A stretch of 9,283 bases of DNA, from NCBI GenBank assembly GCA_021295935.1, contig JAGWBL010000028.1, forward strand, positions 1-9,283, given 5' to 3'. Made by a program: the position numbers and the translations under genes. Within the stretch, counting starts at the first letter, position 1; each line of letters opens with the position of its first letter. The stretch is from Pseudomonadales bacterium (GTDB lineage Bacteria; Pseudomonadota; Gammaproteobacteria; Pseudomonadales; Azotimanducaceae). The notes beneath the pieces were generated by a model. That model did not search any database. It was not told the origin of the DNA and saw nothing but the letters and a program-made list of their open reading frames with translations. Of the stretch, positions 1-7,056 are shown piece by piece.

Positions 1-138
1 GCGTGAGTCCGTAACTCGTAAGAGCGGAGCAGGGAACCGATCTCGCATGATCTCGTTCACAATCGCTCGCTTGCCCACGGTCCCTGTCCGAATTCGAATT
101 GCTGCCCCCATCCAGATCGACCTTGCCGAAACGGGCAT

Positions 139-357
139 ATGGATCCGGATGCAGGTTGGCAGTGTGTCTTGAATCGCATCGGCTTGGAACAGCGCCGCGA
201 AGCGGTATGGCGTCATCGACAGGCGATGGTGCACGAGGACGTCAACGAGTGCTGGGCCGACACGTTGAGTTGTATGGTGTTCATCCCTGTTGACAAGGCG
301 GAGGCTTTGGCCACCCTGATGAACCGTCACCAGAATTGCTGGAGGAGGGTTGCATGA
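139..357 (+). CDS. hypothetical small protein, 72 aa
   Basis: I do not recognise this protein. It would be 72 residues, rich in Trp, Cys and His (for example the segment ECWADTLSCMVFIPVDKAEA), with no signal peptide or membrane helix. Codon structure favours real coding: about 27 of 72 codons begin with G and roughly two thirds end in G or C, like the recognisable genes nearby. The ATG at 139 is the first start codon in this frame after a TAA at 19-21, but no good Shine-Dalgarno sequence precedes it, so the true start could be elsewhere or the ORF could be the tail of a decayed gene. Its TGA (355-357) overlaps the ATG of the next mini-ORF as ATGA. It lies about 120 bases before coq7 on the same strand. 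Confidence 0.4.
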   Translation: MDPDAGWQCVLNRIGLEQRREAVWRHRQAMVHEDVNECWADTLSCMVFIPVDKAEALATLMNRHQNCWRRVA

Positions 358-422
358 AGCAATCTAATCATGTGTGCAAGTCCCTTTCACTTGGGTCCGT
401 GCGCAAATCGACTGGCCGTTGA
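354..422 (+). CDS. possible 22-aa mini-ORF coupled to the preceding ORF
   Basis: A 22-codon ORF beginning MKQSNHVCKS and ending in TGA at 420-422. Its ATG overlaps the stop codon of the preceding 72-codon ORF (ATGA, 354-357). It is preceded by GGAGGAGGG at 341-349, four bases before the ATG, the strongest Shine-Dalgarno match I noticed in the window. The peptide has no recognisable motif. It could be a translated leader for coq7, a small peptide, or a fragment of a decayed gene. It is out of frame with coq7, so it is not an N-terminal extension of that protein. Confidence 0.25.
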   Translation: MKQSNHVCKSLSLGSVRKSTGR

Positions 423-466
423 ACGAACGCGGTCCGCGCCGAATCGATGGCGACGACAAACTTGCC

Positions 467-480
467 GGAGTCGTAACTTG
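467..480 (+). promoter_or_regulatory. ribosome binding site and TTG start of coq7
   Basis: GGAG at 467-470 is followed by seven bases and then TTG at 478-480. This is good spacing and decides the coq7 start. The only upstream in-frame ATG (370) lacks a comparable site at useful spacing and would add 36 Arg-rich residues that Coq7 proteins do not have. Confidence 0.65.
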
Positions 481-1098
481 CTGAATCTGGATTGGCTGGT
501 GCGAGTCGTCGACGTCGGTCTCCGGTCGGTCACCGGGACGGGGAGAACTGGACCCATGCCCACACACGAGCAGTCGATCGGGATGAGCGATTCGGAGCGC
601 GATTTCGTTGCGGGTTTGATGCGCGTCAATCACACAGGGGAGATTTGCGCGCAAGGCCTTTACGAAGGTCAGGCCTTGGTGGCGCACTCCGCAACCGCGC
701 GACGTGTGCTTCTCGAGGCCGCGGACGAAGAGCGAAAGCATCTCGGCTGGTGCAGGACTCGGATAGAGGAGCTTGGCTCGCATACGAGCGTTCTGGATCC
801 TGTGTTCTACGGTTCGTCAGTGCTCCTTGGCGCCTTGGTCGGTTCGCTTGGAGACCGCATCAGCCTCGGATTTGTGGAGGCGACAGAGGATCAGGTTTGT
901 GAGCACCTCGATCGGCACCTCGACAGGATGCCGGAGAAGGACCGACGCAGCCGCCAAGTGCTGGCGGCCATTCGGGCAGACGAGGTGAGACACGGGGCGA
1001 CCGCCAGGTCCAGAGGAGGAATCGAGTTTTCCAGACCGGTGCGCCTGCTGATGACGCTGGCTTCGAAGGTCATGACCTCCACCACCAGAAGACTCTGA
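478..1098 (+). CDS. coq7: demethoxyubiquinone hydroxylase (Coq7 family)
   Basis: A di-iron monooxygenase that hydroxylates the 2-octaprenyl-3-methyl-6-methoxy-1,4-benzoquinone ring in the late steps of ubiquinone synthesis, as a peripheral membrane enzyme. From the TTG start it has 206 residues, near the usual 205-215. The carboxylate-bridged di-iron ligands are all visible in two repeated halves: E55 in RVNHTGEICAQ, E85 and H88 in EERKH, E137 in EATEDQV, and E169 and H172 in ADEVRH. The N-terminal LNLDWLVRVVDVGLRSV matches the usual short amphipathic opening of the family. The gene is followed after 21 bases by the convergent end of the VOC gene and has no apparent operon partner other than the small ORFs upstream. 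The function is secure. The start is likely but not proven. Confidence 0.95.
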   Translation: MLNLDWLVRVVDVGLRSVTGTGRTGPMPTHEQSIGMSDSERDFVAGLMRVNHTGEICAQGLYEGQALVAHSATARRVLLEAADEERKHLGWCRTRIEELGSHTSVLDPVFYGSSVLLGALVGSLGDRISLGFVEATEDQVCEHLDRHLDRMPEKDRRSRQVLAAIRADEVRHGATARSRGGIEFSRPVRLLMTLASKVMTSTTRRL

Positions 1099-1119
1099 CG
1101 AAGGAGTGGGTTGAGCTTC

Positions 1120-1515
1120 TCAGTTGCGATCCGAGATGGGCGGGTGATAGATCATCTGCACGACCGTCCCCGAAGGATCCAGGCAATAGAAGCTGCGGGC
1201 GCCGTCGCGATGAGTCTTGGGCTGCGATCGCATCTCGACACCAGCGTCGGAGAGGTGTTCGAACCAGCGGTCGACGTCTTCTGGTTCTTTCAGGATGAAC
1301 CCGATGTGGTCCAGCCGTTGCCCCTGTTCTGCCGGCAGCGAGCTCGCCCGATGGATGGCGATGTTGTCGCTTCCGCTGGTCAGGTAGAGATTGTCTGGAT
1401 CCGGTTGCCACTCAATCTCCAGCTTCAGCAGATCGACGTAGAACCGACGCATGGCGTCCATGTCTTGCGCCAGCAGTGCAACGTGATGCATGCCCAGTGT
1501 CGGATTGAGACTCAT
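1120..1515 (-). CDS. VOC-family (glyoxalase/bleomycin-resistance fold) protein
   Basis: A 131-residue single-module pair of beta-alpha-beta-beta-beta units. The first begins GMHHVALLAQDMDAMRRFY (residues 8-26), the second RLDHIGFILKEPEDVDRWF (68-85), and it closes with FYCLDPSGTVVQMIYHPP. H11 and H70 sit where metal ligands occur in the family. At the final ligand position, usually Glu in the DPdGn..E motif, there is Q120. Substrate cannot be assigned from sequence: glyoxalase I, dioxygenase and resistance proteins share this fold. The start is ATG 1513-1515 with GGAG ten bases upstream. An upstream in-frame ATG at 1668 would add 51 Cys/Arg-rich residues that do not belong to the fold. It converges on coq7 and diverges from the PEBP gene. 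Confidence 0.85.
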   Translation of the reverse strand: MSLNPTLGMHHVALLAQDMDAMRRFYVDLLKLEIEWQPDPDNLYLTSGSDNIAIHRASSLPAEQGQRLDHIGFILKEPEDVDRWFEHLSDAGVEMRSQPKTHRDGARSFYCLDPSGTVVQMIYHPPISDRN

Positions 1516-1736
1516 GACCGAGATTCTCCGTGATGTGGTGGAGCAGTCGGAGCAGGCAGGATGGGCCCCGAACCGAAGACCCAACTGACCGGCAGGTCGA
1601 TCCATGCAGCAGGGCGCGCAGCGGCACGGCTGATCGGAAACCGCTGAGTGCTCGCGCTCGACGAACATCGGGAAGATCGCAATCTATGCAACAATGCGGG
1701 TGGTGTTGATTCGGCTCTCAGCTTGAGGAGTGGTGC
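1516..1736. other. divergent intergenic region
   Basis: These 221 bases lie between the divergent starts of the VOC and PEBP genes and must hold both promoters if each gene is transcribed on its own. I could not pick out -35/-10 pairs with confidence, and I saw no repeat or strong palindrome. Confidence 0.5.
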
Positions 1737-1739
1737 ATG
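1725..1739 (+). promoter_or_regulatory. ribosome binding site of the PEBP gene
   Basis: GAGGAG at 1725-1730, six bases before the ATG at 1737, is a strong and well-spaced Shine-Dalgarno sequence that fixes this start. Confidence 0.75.
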
Positions 1740-2213
1740 GGATTAGCGCTCTCGGAGATGCAACTTGCCAGTACGGCATTCGAGGAAGCCGGGATGATCC
1801 CCGCCAGACACAGCGGCGAGGGTCCGGATGTGTCGCCCGCGCTCACTTGGACCAAGGTTCCCGACGGCACCGAGTCGTTTGCGGTGTTTTGCCACGATCC
1901 GGACGCGCCGTTGATCACGCCCGGGCAATACGGCTTTGTCCACTGGGTGCTCTACGGAATTCCAGGAAACGTCCGCTCGCTCGACGAGGGCAGCACGATG
2001 TACGTCCAAGGAACGAACGATTTCGGCACTGCAGGATACGCCGGGCCGATGCCGCCGCCGGGCCATGGCACGCACCGGTACTTCTTCTGGTTGCTTGCGC
2101 TTCGGAGCCATCCGGCACTTGATCCCGGTCTGGGCCTATGGTCGGTGCTGGAGGCTGTTGAACCAGAAGTGATTGCCATGAACCGTCGCATGGGCTGCTA
2201 TCGACGGCGCTGA
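1737..2213 (+). CDS. YbhB/YbcL family phosphatidylethanolamine-binding-like protein
   Basis: A 158-residue protein of the PEBP (Raf kinase inhibitor-like) family. Family hallmarks occur in order: LTWTKVPDGTESFAV (36-50), CHDPDAPL with the DPDAP motif at 54-58, HWVLYGIP (69-76), and the anion-pocket segment GPMPPPGHGTHRYFFWLLAL (103-122). No signal peptide is seen, so it is probably cytoplasmic. Bacterial members have no settled biochemical role beyond binding of small anionic ligands, and I do not assign one. The last 16 bases overlap tail to tail with the glycosyltransferase on the other strand. It is divergent from the VOC gene, and no operon partner follows. Confidence 0.9.
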   Translation: MGLALSEMQLASTAFEEAGMIPARHSGEGPDVSPALTWTKVPDGTESFAVFCHDPDAPLITPGQYGFVHWVLYGIPGNVRSLDEGSTMYVQGTNDFGTAGYAGPMPPPGHGTHRYFFWLLALRSHPALDPGLGLWSVLEAVEPEVIAMNRRMGCYRRR

Positions 2214-2764
2214 ACGGAACCAGCTTCCACTCCGGCGGCACGGAGCGCGTTGGCGTAGATCCTTTCAGTCTCGCGCACCATCCGCGCCACGGTCAGTTCT
2301 TTCGCTGCTCTCCAGGCGCCTGCGAACGCCCCGCGGGCACGCGACAAGTCCTTGAGCGTGCGGTTGACGATGCCAGCACACTGTTCGCTGTCTCCGACGG
2401 GAAACCGGAACGCCTCGGGCACGAGCTGGTTCGCTACTCCGGTCGGCGTCGAAACAACCACGCACTCGGCTTGTAGCGCTTCGAGGACAGAATAGGCGAA
2501 GCCCTCGCTCTGGGAGGTGGACACCAAGACGCTTGCACCCTCCAGGAGTTCCGCGACATCGTCACGGTGTCCGAGAAACCGGACGCGGTCCGAAACTCCT
2601 AGCGAGTCGGCAAGAACTCCCAGTTGCTTGTGGAGTTCGCCGTCGCCTGCTATGGCCACTCGCTCTGCGACGTGAGTCCAAGCGCGAATCAGGACATCCC
2701 ACCGCTTCGCGGCCACAAGTCTGCCAATCGCCAAGATTTGGACCGGGGCGCTAGCCGTTGCCAT
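2198..2764 (-). CDS. glycosyltransferase family 4, C-terminal (donor-binding) part
   Basis: This reading frame holds the second Rossmann domain of a GT-B fold glycosyltransferase. It includes ILAIGRLVAAKRWDVLIRAW (residues 10-29), with R15 and K20 where the nucleotide-sugar phosphates are usually held, the turn VAIAGDGEL (36-44), RVRFLGHRDDV (60-70), and the E-x7-E motif SEGFAYSVLEAL with E87 and E95. It lacks the acceptor domain, which lies in the next upstream frame and overlaps it by 14 bases. The ATG at 2762-2764 has no Shine-Dalgarno sequence, so independent translation is doubtful. I read the two ORFs as one glycosyltransferase gene broken by a frame change. The sugar and acceptor cannot be told from sequence, but surface polysaccharide or lipopolysaccharide synthesis is the usual role. 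Confidence 0.85.
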   Translation of the reverse strand: MATASAPVQILAIGRLVAAKRWDVLIRAWTHVAERVAIAGDGELHKQLGVLADSLGVSDRVRFLGHRDDVAELLEGASVLVSTSQSEGFAYSVLEALQAECVVVSTPTGVANQLVPEAFRFPVGDSEQCAGIVNRTLKDLSRARGAFAGAWRAAKELTVARMVRETERIYANALRAAGVEAGSVQRRR

Positions 2765-3191
2765 TGAGAACCGTGGACTTGCAGGGATGATTGATGTTGG
2801 CGGTTACGCACTCGCTGACACCGATGACGTGATCGAACGCCTTGGCGATGCGATTCGCCTTGCCCATGCCGTGGATGGTCAGAATGAGGGGTGCCGTGAG
2901 GAAGGGACTCGCTTGCCGGACCATCGCGCCTGCTTTCCGGTGGTGGGCATGGATCACGGCTGGGCGGAGCCGCTTGATCGCCCGTACGAACTGGAGGGTG
3001 ACGATCGGATTGTGACGCCATCGACCGAAGTCGAGGTGCACGTGGACGACGGGTTCCGGGAAGAGATGCGCGTGAATCGGATGAGCGAGGACCGTCACCC
3101 TGTGCTTCAGCGCAAGTTCTCTTGCAAGGTCGCTCACGTGGCGTTCCATGCCACCGCTGCCGGTGCCACCCATCACCAGGCACACGTGCAT
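2751..3191 (-). CDS. glycosyltransferase family 4, N-terminal (acceptor) part
   Basis: A 146-residue frame beginning MHVCLVMGGTGSGGMERHV, the typical glycine-rich opening of family 4 glycosyltransferases. It continues with ELALKHRVTVLAHP, LRPAVIHAHHRKAGA (residues 75-89), LILTIHGMG (102-110) and FDHVIGVSECV. It stops at TAG (2751-2753) just after STVLNGNG, the point where an intact protein would enter the linker to the donor-binding domain found in the overlapping frame. The joined product would be about 330 residues, short for the family (commonly 350-400), and the linker is shorter than usual, so a small deletion is possible. The ATG at 3189-3191 is chosen because the family starts here. 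The frame is open upstream to an ATG at 3359, but that extension looks unlike this family. Confidence 0.8.
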   Translation of the reverse strand: MHVCLVMGGTGSGGMERHVSDLARELALKHRVTVLAHPIHAHLFPEPVVHVHLDFGRWRHNPIVTLQFVRAIKRLRPAVIHAHHRKAGAMVRQASPFLTAPLILTIHGMGKANRIAKAFDHVIGVSECVTANINHPCKSTVLNGNG

Positions 3192-3639
3192 CAGTTCGCT
3201 GTCTCGGTTTGCGTCCAATCGACCGGTCGGGTAAAGCGTGCTGTCGCCCATGGCGGGGTGAGACGGCGCTGCTTGGTCGTGAGAGGTGCGCGCAACTCGA
3301 AGGGTCGGCAAAAAGAGTTCAAGCTGGCAGACACTGGGGAGGTTGCTGATCCAACGCATTTTCCCGTCGAGCAGTCTTGCCTTGATCCCAGCTTCGGTTG
3401 GGGCGATCGTCTCCGCAGACGCAACCTAGACAGCGCTCTGGCACAGCAGTCGTCCCTGAATCGCTAGCGCTCGGTTTTCTCGCGGTACGCGCGTGCAAGG
3501 ATTGCGGCTGATGTGCGGGCGAGTGGTGCCGACGACACGGCAACCAGTGAGCCCACACACCCTCTCGAGCGGGGAACTTCCGCGACATCACACCGAGGTC
3601 AGCCGCGGCACGACACAACGTCTGAACTGCCTCTGGCGG
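3192..3639. other. gap with no convincing gene, 448 bases
   Basis: This stretch separates the end of the propeller-amidohydrolase gene from the start of the glycosyltransferase, both on the minus strand. Several frames stay open, including a 99-codon minus-strand frame (3319-3618) and an upstream extension of the glycosyltransferase frame, but none resembles a known protein. A small stem (TGCCG at 3527-3531 pairing with CGGCA at 3538-3542) lies about 100 bases past the amidohydrolase stop and has no T-run, so I do not call it a terminator. The region may carry the glycosyltransferase promoter or remnants of a lost gene. Confidence 0.45.
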
Positions 3640-6600
3640 TCAGTTGGGCTCGCCGATGCCCCAATGCAGTTCCGGAGCAGGTCTCTCTATGGGCCAGAGT
3701 TCTTCGAGGGTCTCTCCGTCTCTCATCACACCGCCTTGGATGACGTATCGAATGGACGCAGTGGCGCGGATGTCCTCCAGCGGATTGGCTGTCAGCACCA
3801 CCATGTCCGCCAGCTTGCCTTCTTCGATGCTTCCGACGTCCTGCGCTATGCCGATCATCTCGGCACCGTGACGGGTGGCCGCTCGGAGCGCTTCGAAGTT
3901 GGTGAAATCGCCGCTGTGGATCGACCAGAGTTCCCAGTGGAACCCCAGTCCCTGGAGTTGGCCGTGCGATCCCACCCCGACCTTGCCTCCTGCGTCAACC
4001 AGCTTGTGTGCTTGGGCGGCGAGTTGGGAGAACACGTACTGGCTCGGGTGGAACCAGTTGCGGCGAAGCGCGCGGGATTCGAGCAACTGCGGCGGGGTGT
4101 ATCGTCGAAGCTTGGCATCGTCGTAGGGAGATTCGAGGGTGAAGTACCAGGACTCCCCTGAAGGTCCGCCGTAGTTCACCAGCAGCGTGGGAGTGTAGGC
4201 CAGTCCAGATCGAGCCACCAGTTCCACAACATCACGCCTGAGATCGGTGGACGGGAAGTTGTGTTCGTGACCCGAGAATCCGTCAATTGCGTGGGTGATT
4301 CCGCCCTTGAAGTCTAGCCCGCCTTCGGTCGTGGGCATGAGCTTGAGCTCCTTGGAGGCTTCCACCATCCACTGCCTTTGCTTGCGTCCTCCAGATATGT
4401 ACGCCTTGAGGTTGTGCACCCGGTAGTTGTTCTTGTAGCGTTTCAGGATGGCGTGGGCGTGCCCCCGGGACTCGAAGGAGTTGTCGCTGAACACTCCCGG
4501 TCCTGTGGAAAGGGGTCGCGTGCCCACCATCGCGCCTGCGTCGACGAGATCCTGGTAGTCGAGCACGTCGACCGTGCTTGGCTGGACATCGATTCCGGTG
4601 GTGATCCCGTAGGCGAGATTGGCCATGAGCGATGCGGATTGCGTTCCGAGGACGTCTCGATGGATGCTGAAGTGTGCGTGGGTGTCGACATAGCCGGGAA
4701 CCACGAACAATCCCGACACGTCCATCACCTCGGCATCCGGTCCTGGGACGTACTCTCCGGTGGTGATCAGGTGGACGCGATCGTTCTTGACGACTATCGT
4801 GGCGTTCTCGACCGGTTCCGCTTCGTCGCCCCTGACGGGGATCAAGGTCGCGCCGGCAAGCACCAACGTGCCTTTCGGTGCGTAGCGGGCCCGATAGACC
4901 TTCAGTTCATGCGTACGCACGCTCTCGTGCTCTTCGAGCAACTGTTCTTCGGCGAACGCGTCCCCCGCACTTGCCGCGACTGCAGATTCAGCGGAATCCT
5001 CACCCTCAGCGCTCGCGTCCGGTTCGGATCTTTCTTCGGTTTCGGCGATGCTGTCGTCTGAGCCTTCGGAAGTCTCTAGTTCGTTGTCGTCATCGGCTTC
5101 CGCCGAGTCGTTCGCCCCATCAGTGTCTGCCTCTTCGCGGAACCGTATCTCGCTGATCGGCCGCACATGGAGAGTGCTACCTGCAGTCCAGTGGACGTGC
5201 TTGCCGTCTCGGGTGAACCCAAATTGATCCGCACCGACGTCGGTGAGCCTGACCACTGGAACAGGCGCGTTGGAAACGTTTGCGTCGATGTGGGTGAACT
5301 GGGTATGGAGCAGCCTGAACAGAAACAGCTGGTTGGCGCTGATCGCCAGCGCATGTCCACCCGTGGGTGAAAGCCTCGCTGCGGGAGAGGCAACCGGATC
5401 CTGGCTGTAGTAAATGCCTGCGCCCTTGGCGCTGAAGTGGCGTTGAAGATCCGTTCCGTCCAGTCGGATGGACACAATGGCGGAATCGCTTCCGCCGAAG
5501 ACGAAGGGGGAGTGGTACAGGTAAATTCGTTGCGGATCGGGTCCCAGATGCGGTGCCGTCAGTCCCCGTGCCGGTCGTATGGGCTTGGGCTCTCCGCCGC
5601 CAATCGGCAATGCAATCAAGTCCGATCCCGTGTGTTGGCCCCAGTCGGATCCCGCGTAGATCCGTTGTTGCGCAGATGCGCGCACCACGATGATCTGCTT
5701 GTTGTCGCCAAACCACAGCGGTTGCGAATAGAAGGCAGCAACATCCGTGATCCGCCGGGGCTTGCCGCGACCGTTCGCCCGCATGGTCCAAACATGGCCG
5801 CCGTCGAAGGACCAAGTCACATACGCAATGTGACGGCCGTCAACCGACCACGTTGGCTGCGCGGCATACTCCTCGATCTTTCCGATCGGCTCGACGCTTC
5901 CAGTGTCGAGGTCAACTCTGTGGAGCTTGCCAAGAGCAGAGAAGGCAGCAGACGAGCCGTCCGGCGACACAGCGACATCCCGCGCCAGGCGCGCCCTCAC
6001 GGGTCCGAGTCCGATCCTGTATGGGAAATAGAGACGCGGTCCCAACCCGCGGTCGACGGTCAGCGAGAACGCGATCTCGGTCAGATCGCGCGTCTCCAGG
6101 TCAAGAGATCGGACCTTGCCGTCGGACGTGAAGATCAGCCTCTTGCCGTCCGGAGTGAACGTGAATCCTGGCAACAGGTCGCGTGTGAATCGCGACTCTT
6201 GTTCATCTCGAATCACGCTGCTTGCCAACACCGATTCGGAGCCGGACTCCAGATTGCGAATGCGGAGCTGCGTGGAGGTTCCATGGCGTGTGCCGTACAC
6301 CAGCAGTCGGCCATCCGGCGACAGTTCGGGCCGGAACGCGCTGCCGACCGCGCTGGTGACCTGGTCGGTCTCGCCGGACTTGAGCTCCAGTCGGTAGATC
6401 TGCCAAAGAGGAAATCGAAGGTCGTAGCCAAAGCCCCCATACTTGCCCGCGTAGAACATGAACTTCCCGTCCGGCGAGTATTTCGGCCCTGTCGCGTTCC
6501 AGCGTTCGTTGTTGGGCATGTCACTGGACGCGACAGCCGTGACACCGACACCCGACCCGCCGTCGAGGTGGTACGCCTTCAGTGCGTAGACACGTTGCGG

Positions 6601-7056
6601 CCACGTCGTTTCCGCGACAACCACATGGGAGCTGTCCGGAGCCCAAGTTGGCGAAGTGAGTTCGGAGTTGAAAGATCCGGTGGACAACCGACGCGTCTCG
6701 GAGCCATCGGGACTGGTGATCCAGAGCTCTTCTTGACCGCGCCTATCGGAAACGAACGCGATCCACTCTCCATCTGGAGACCACGCAGGTGTCGAGTTGA
6801 ACGACATGCCGGCGGTGATCTGATTGGCCACGCCGCCGTTGATGTCCATGGTGTAGAGGTGCCCGACAGCTTCAAGCACGAGTCTCTCTCCGTCCGGAGA
6901 CACGTCCAGCGAGAGCCAGGTGACTTCGCTGGTTTCGAACTTCACGGACCGCTCGGGCGTGAGAGGCAGTGAATCTTCCGCGAAGCAGGACATCGCCAGC
7001 AACAGGCTCACTAGAGTGAGTGGGGGCCATCGAAGCAGTTGATTTGGTCTAGGCAA
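3640..7056 (-). CDS. exported TolB-like beta-propeller / amidohydrolase fusion protein
   Basis: A protein of about 1138 residues with three parts. Residues 1-26 form a Sec-type signal peptide (LLRWPPLTLVSLLLAMSCFA), pointing to the periplasm. Residues about 45-635 are a WD40/PD40 propeller with repeated SPDG blades (SPDG at 53-56 and 93-96, then SPDGKFMFY, SPDGRLLVY, TPDGKRLIF, SPDGSSAAF). Residues 641-711 are an acidic linker. Residues about 715-1138 are an amidohydrolase barrel with the metal-binding HxH at H793/H795 (DTHAHFS), a candidate bridging Lys K884 (LKAYISGG) and H930/H932 (GHEHNF). The usual late GTD aspartate is replaced by GSHGQLQGLG (S1030, H1031), which I recall as typical of this propeller-linked subfamily. 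A hydrolase of imides, amides or peptides is likely, substrate unknown. The start is uncertain: TTG 7056 puts the signal peptide at the N-terminus; ATG 7158 and GTG 7284 are in frame but add Arg/Pro-rich, non-coding-like sequence. Confidence 0.9.
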   Translation of the reverse strand: MPRPNQLLRWPPLTLVSLLLAMSCFAEDSLPLTPERSVKFETSEVTWLSLDVSPDGERLVLEAVGHLYTMDINGGVANQITAGMSFNSTPAWSPDGEWIAFVSDRRGQEELWITSPDGSETRRLSTGSFNSELTSPTWAPDSSHVVVAETTWPQRVYALKAYHLDGGSGVGVTAVASSDMPNNERWNATGPKYSPDGKFMFYAGKYGGFGYDLRFPLWQIYRLELKSGETDQVTSAVGSAFRPELSPDGRLLVYGTRHGTSTQLRIRNLESGSESVLASSVIRDEQESRFTRDLLPGFTFTPDGKRLIFTSDGKVRSLDLETRDLTEIAFSLTVDRGLGPRLYFPYRIGLGPVRARLARDVAVSPDGSSAAFSALGKLHRVDLDTGSVEPIGKIEEYAAQPTWSVDGRHIAYVTWSFDGGHVWTMRANGRGKPRRITDVAAFYSQPLWFGDNKQIIVVRASAQQRIYAGSDWGQHTGSDLIALPIGGGEPKPIRPARGLTAPHLGPDPQRIYLYHSPFVFGGSDSAIVSIRLDGTDLQRHFSAKGAGIYYSQDPVASPAARLSPTGGHALAISANQLFLFRLLHTQFTHIDANVSNAPVPVVRLTDVGADQFGFTRDGKHVHWTAGSTLHVRPISEIRFREEADTDGANDSAEADDDNELETSEGSDDSIAETEERSEPDASAEGEDSAESAVAASAGDAFAEEQLLEEHESVRTHELKVYRARYAPKGTLVLAGATLIPVRGDEAEPVENATIVVKNDRVHLITTGEYVPGPDAEVMDVSGLFVVPGYVDTHAHFSIHRDVLGTQSASLMANLAYGITTGIDVQPSTVDVLDYQDLVDAGAMVGTRPLSTGPGVFSDNSFESRGHAHAILKRYKNNYRVHNLKAYISGGRKQRQWMVEASKELKLMPTTEGGLDFKGGITHAIDGFSGHEHNFPSTDLRRDVVELVARSGLAYTPTLLVNYGGPSGESWYFTLESPYDDAKLRRYTPPQLLESRALRRNWFHPSQYVFSQLAAQAHKLVDAGGKVGVGSHGQLQGLGFHWELWSIHSGDFTNFEALRAATRHGAEMIGIAQDVGSIEEGKLADMVVLTANPLEDIRATASIRYVIQGGVMRDGETLEELWPIERPAPELHWGIGEPN

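Noticed and set aside
47..172. A 41-codon plus-strand ORF starting at ATG 47.
   Set aside because: It has no ribosome binding site at proper spacing and no recognisable motif, and it overlaps the better-supported 72-codon ORF in another frame.
1..363. A minus-strand frame open from 363 through the left edge.
   Set aside because: Its translation is His/Arg-rich and shadow-like, while the opposite plus-strand frame has coding-type base pattern. It could still be a partial gene entering from the left, but I see no motif to support it.
428..438. Short palindrome CGCGGTCCGCG about 30 bases before the coq7 ribosome binding site.
   Set aside because: A four-base-pair stem is expected by chance in GC-rich DNA and it sits in no recognisable regulatory context.
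5437..6972. A 511-codon open frame on the plus strand.
   Set aside because: It lies antisense to the propeller blades of the large minus-strand gene. Its product is Arg/Val/His-rich with no known motif, as expected of the mirror of a GC-rich gene.
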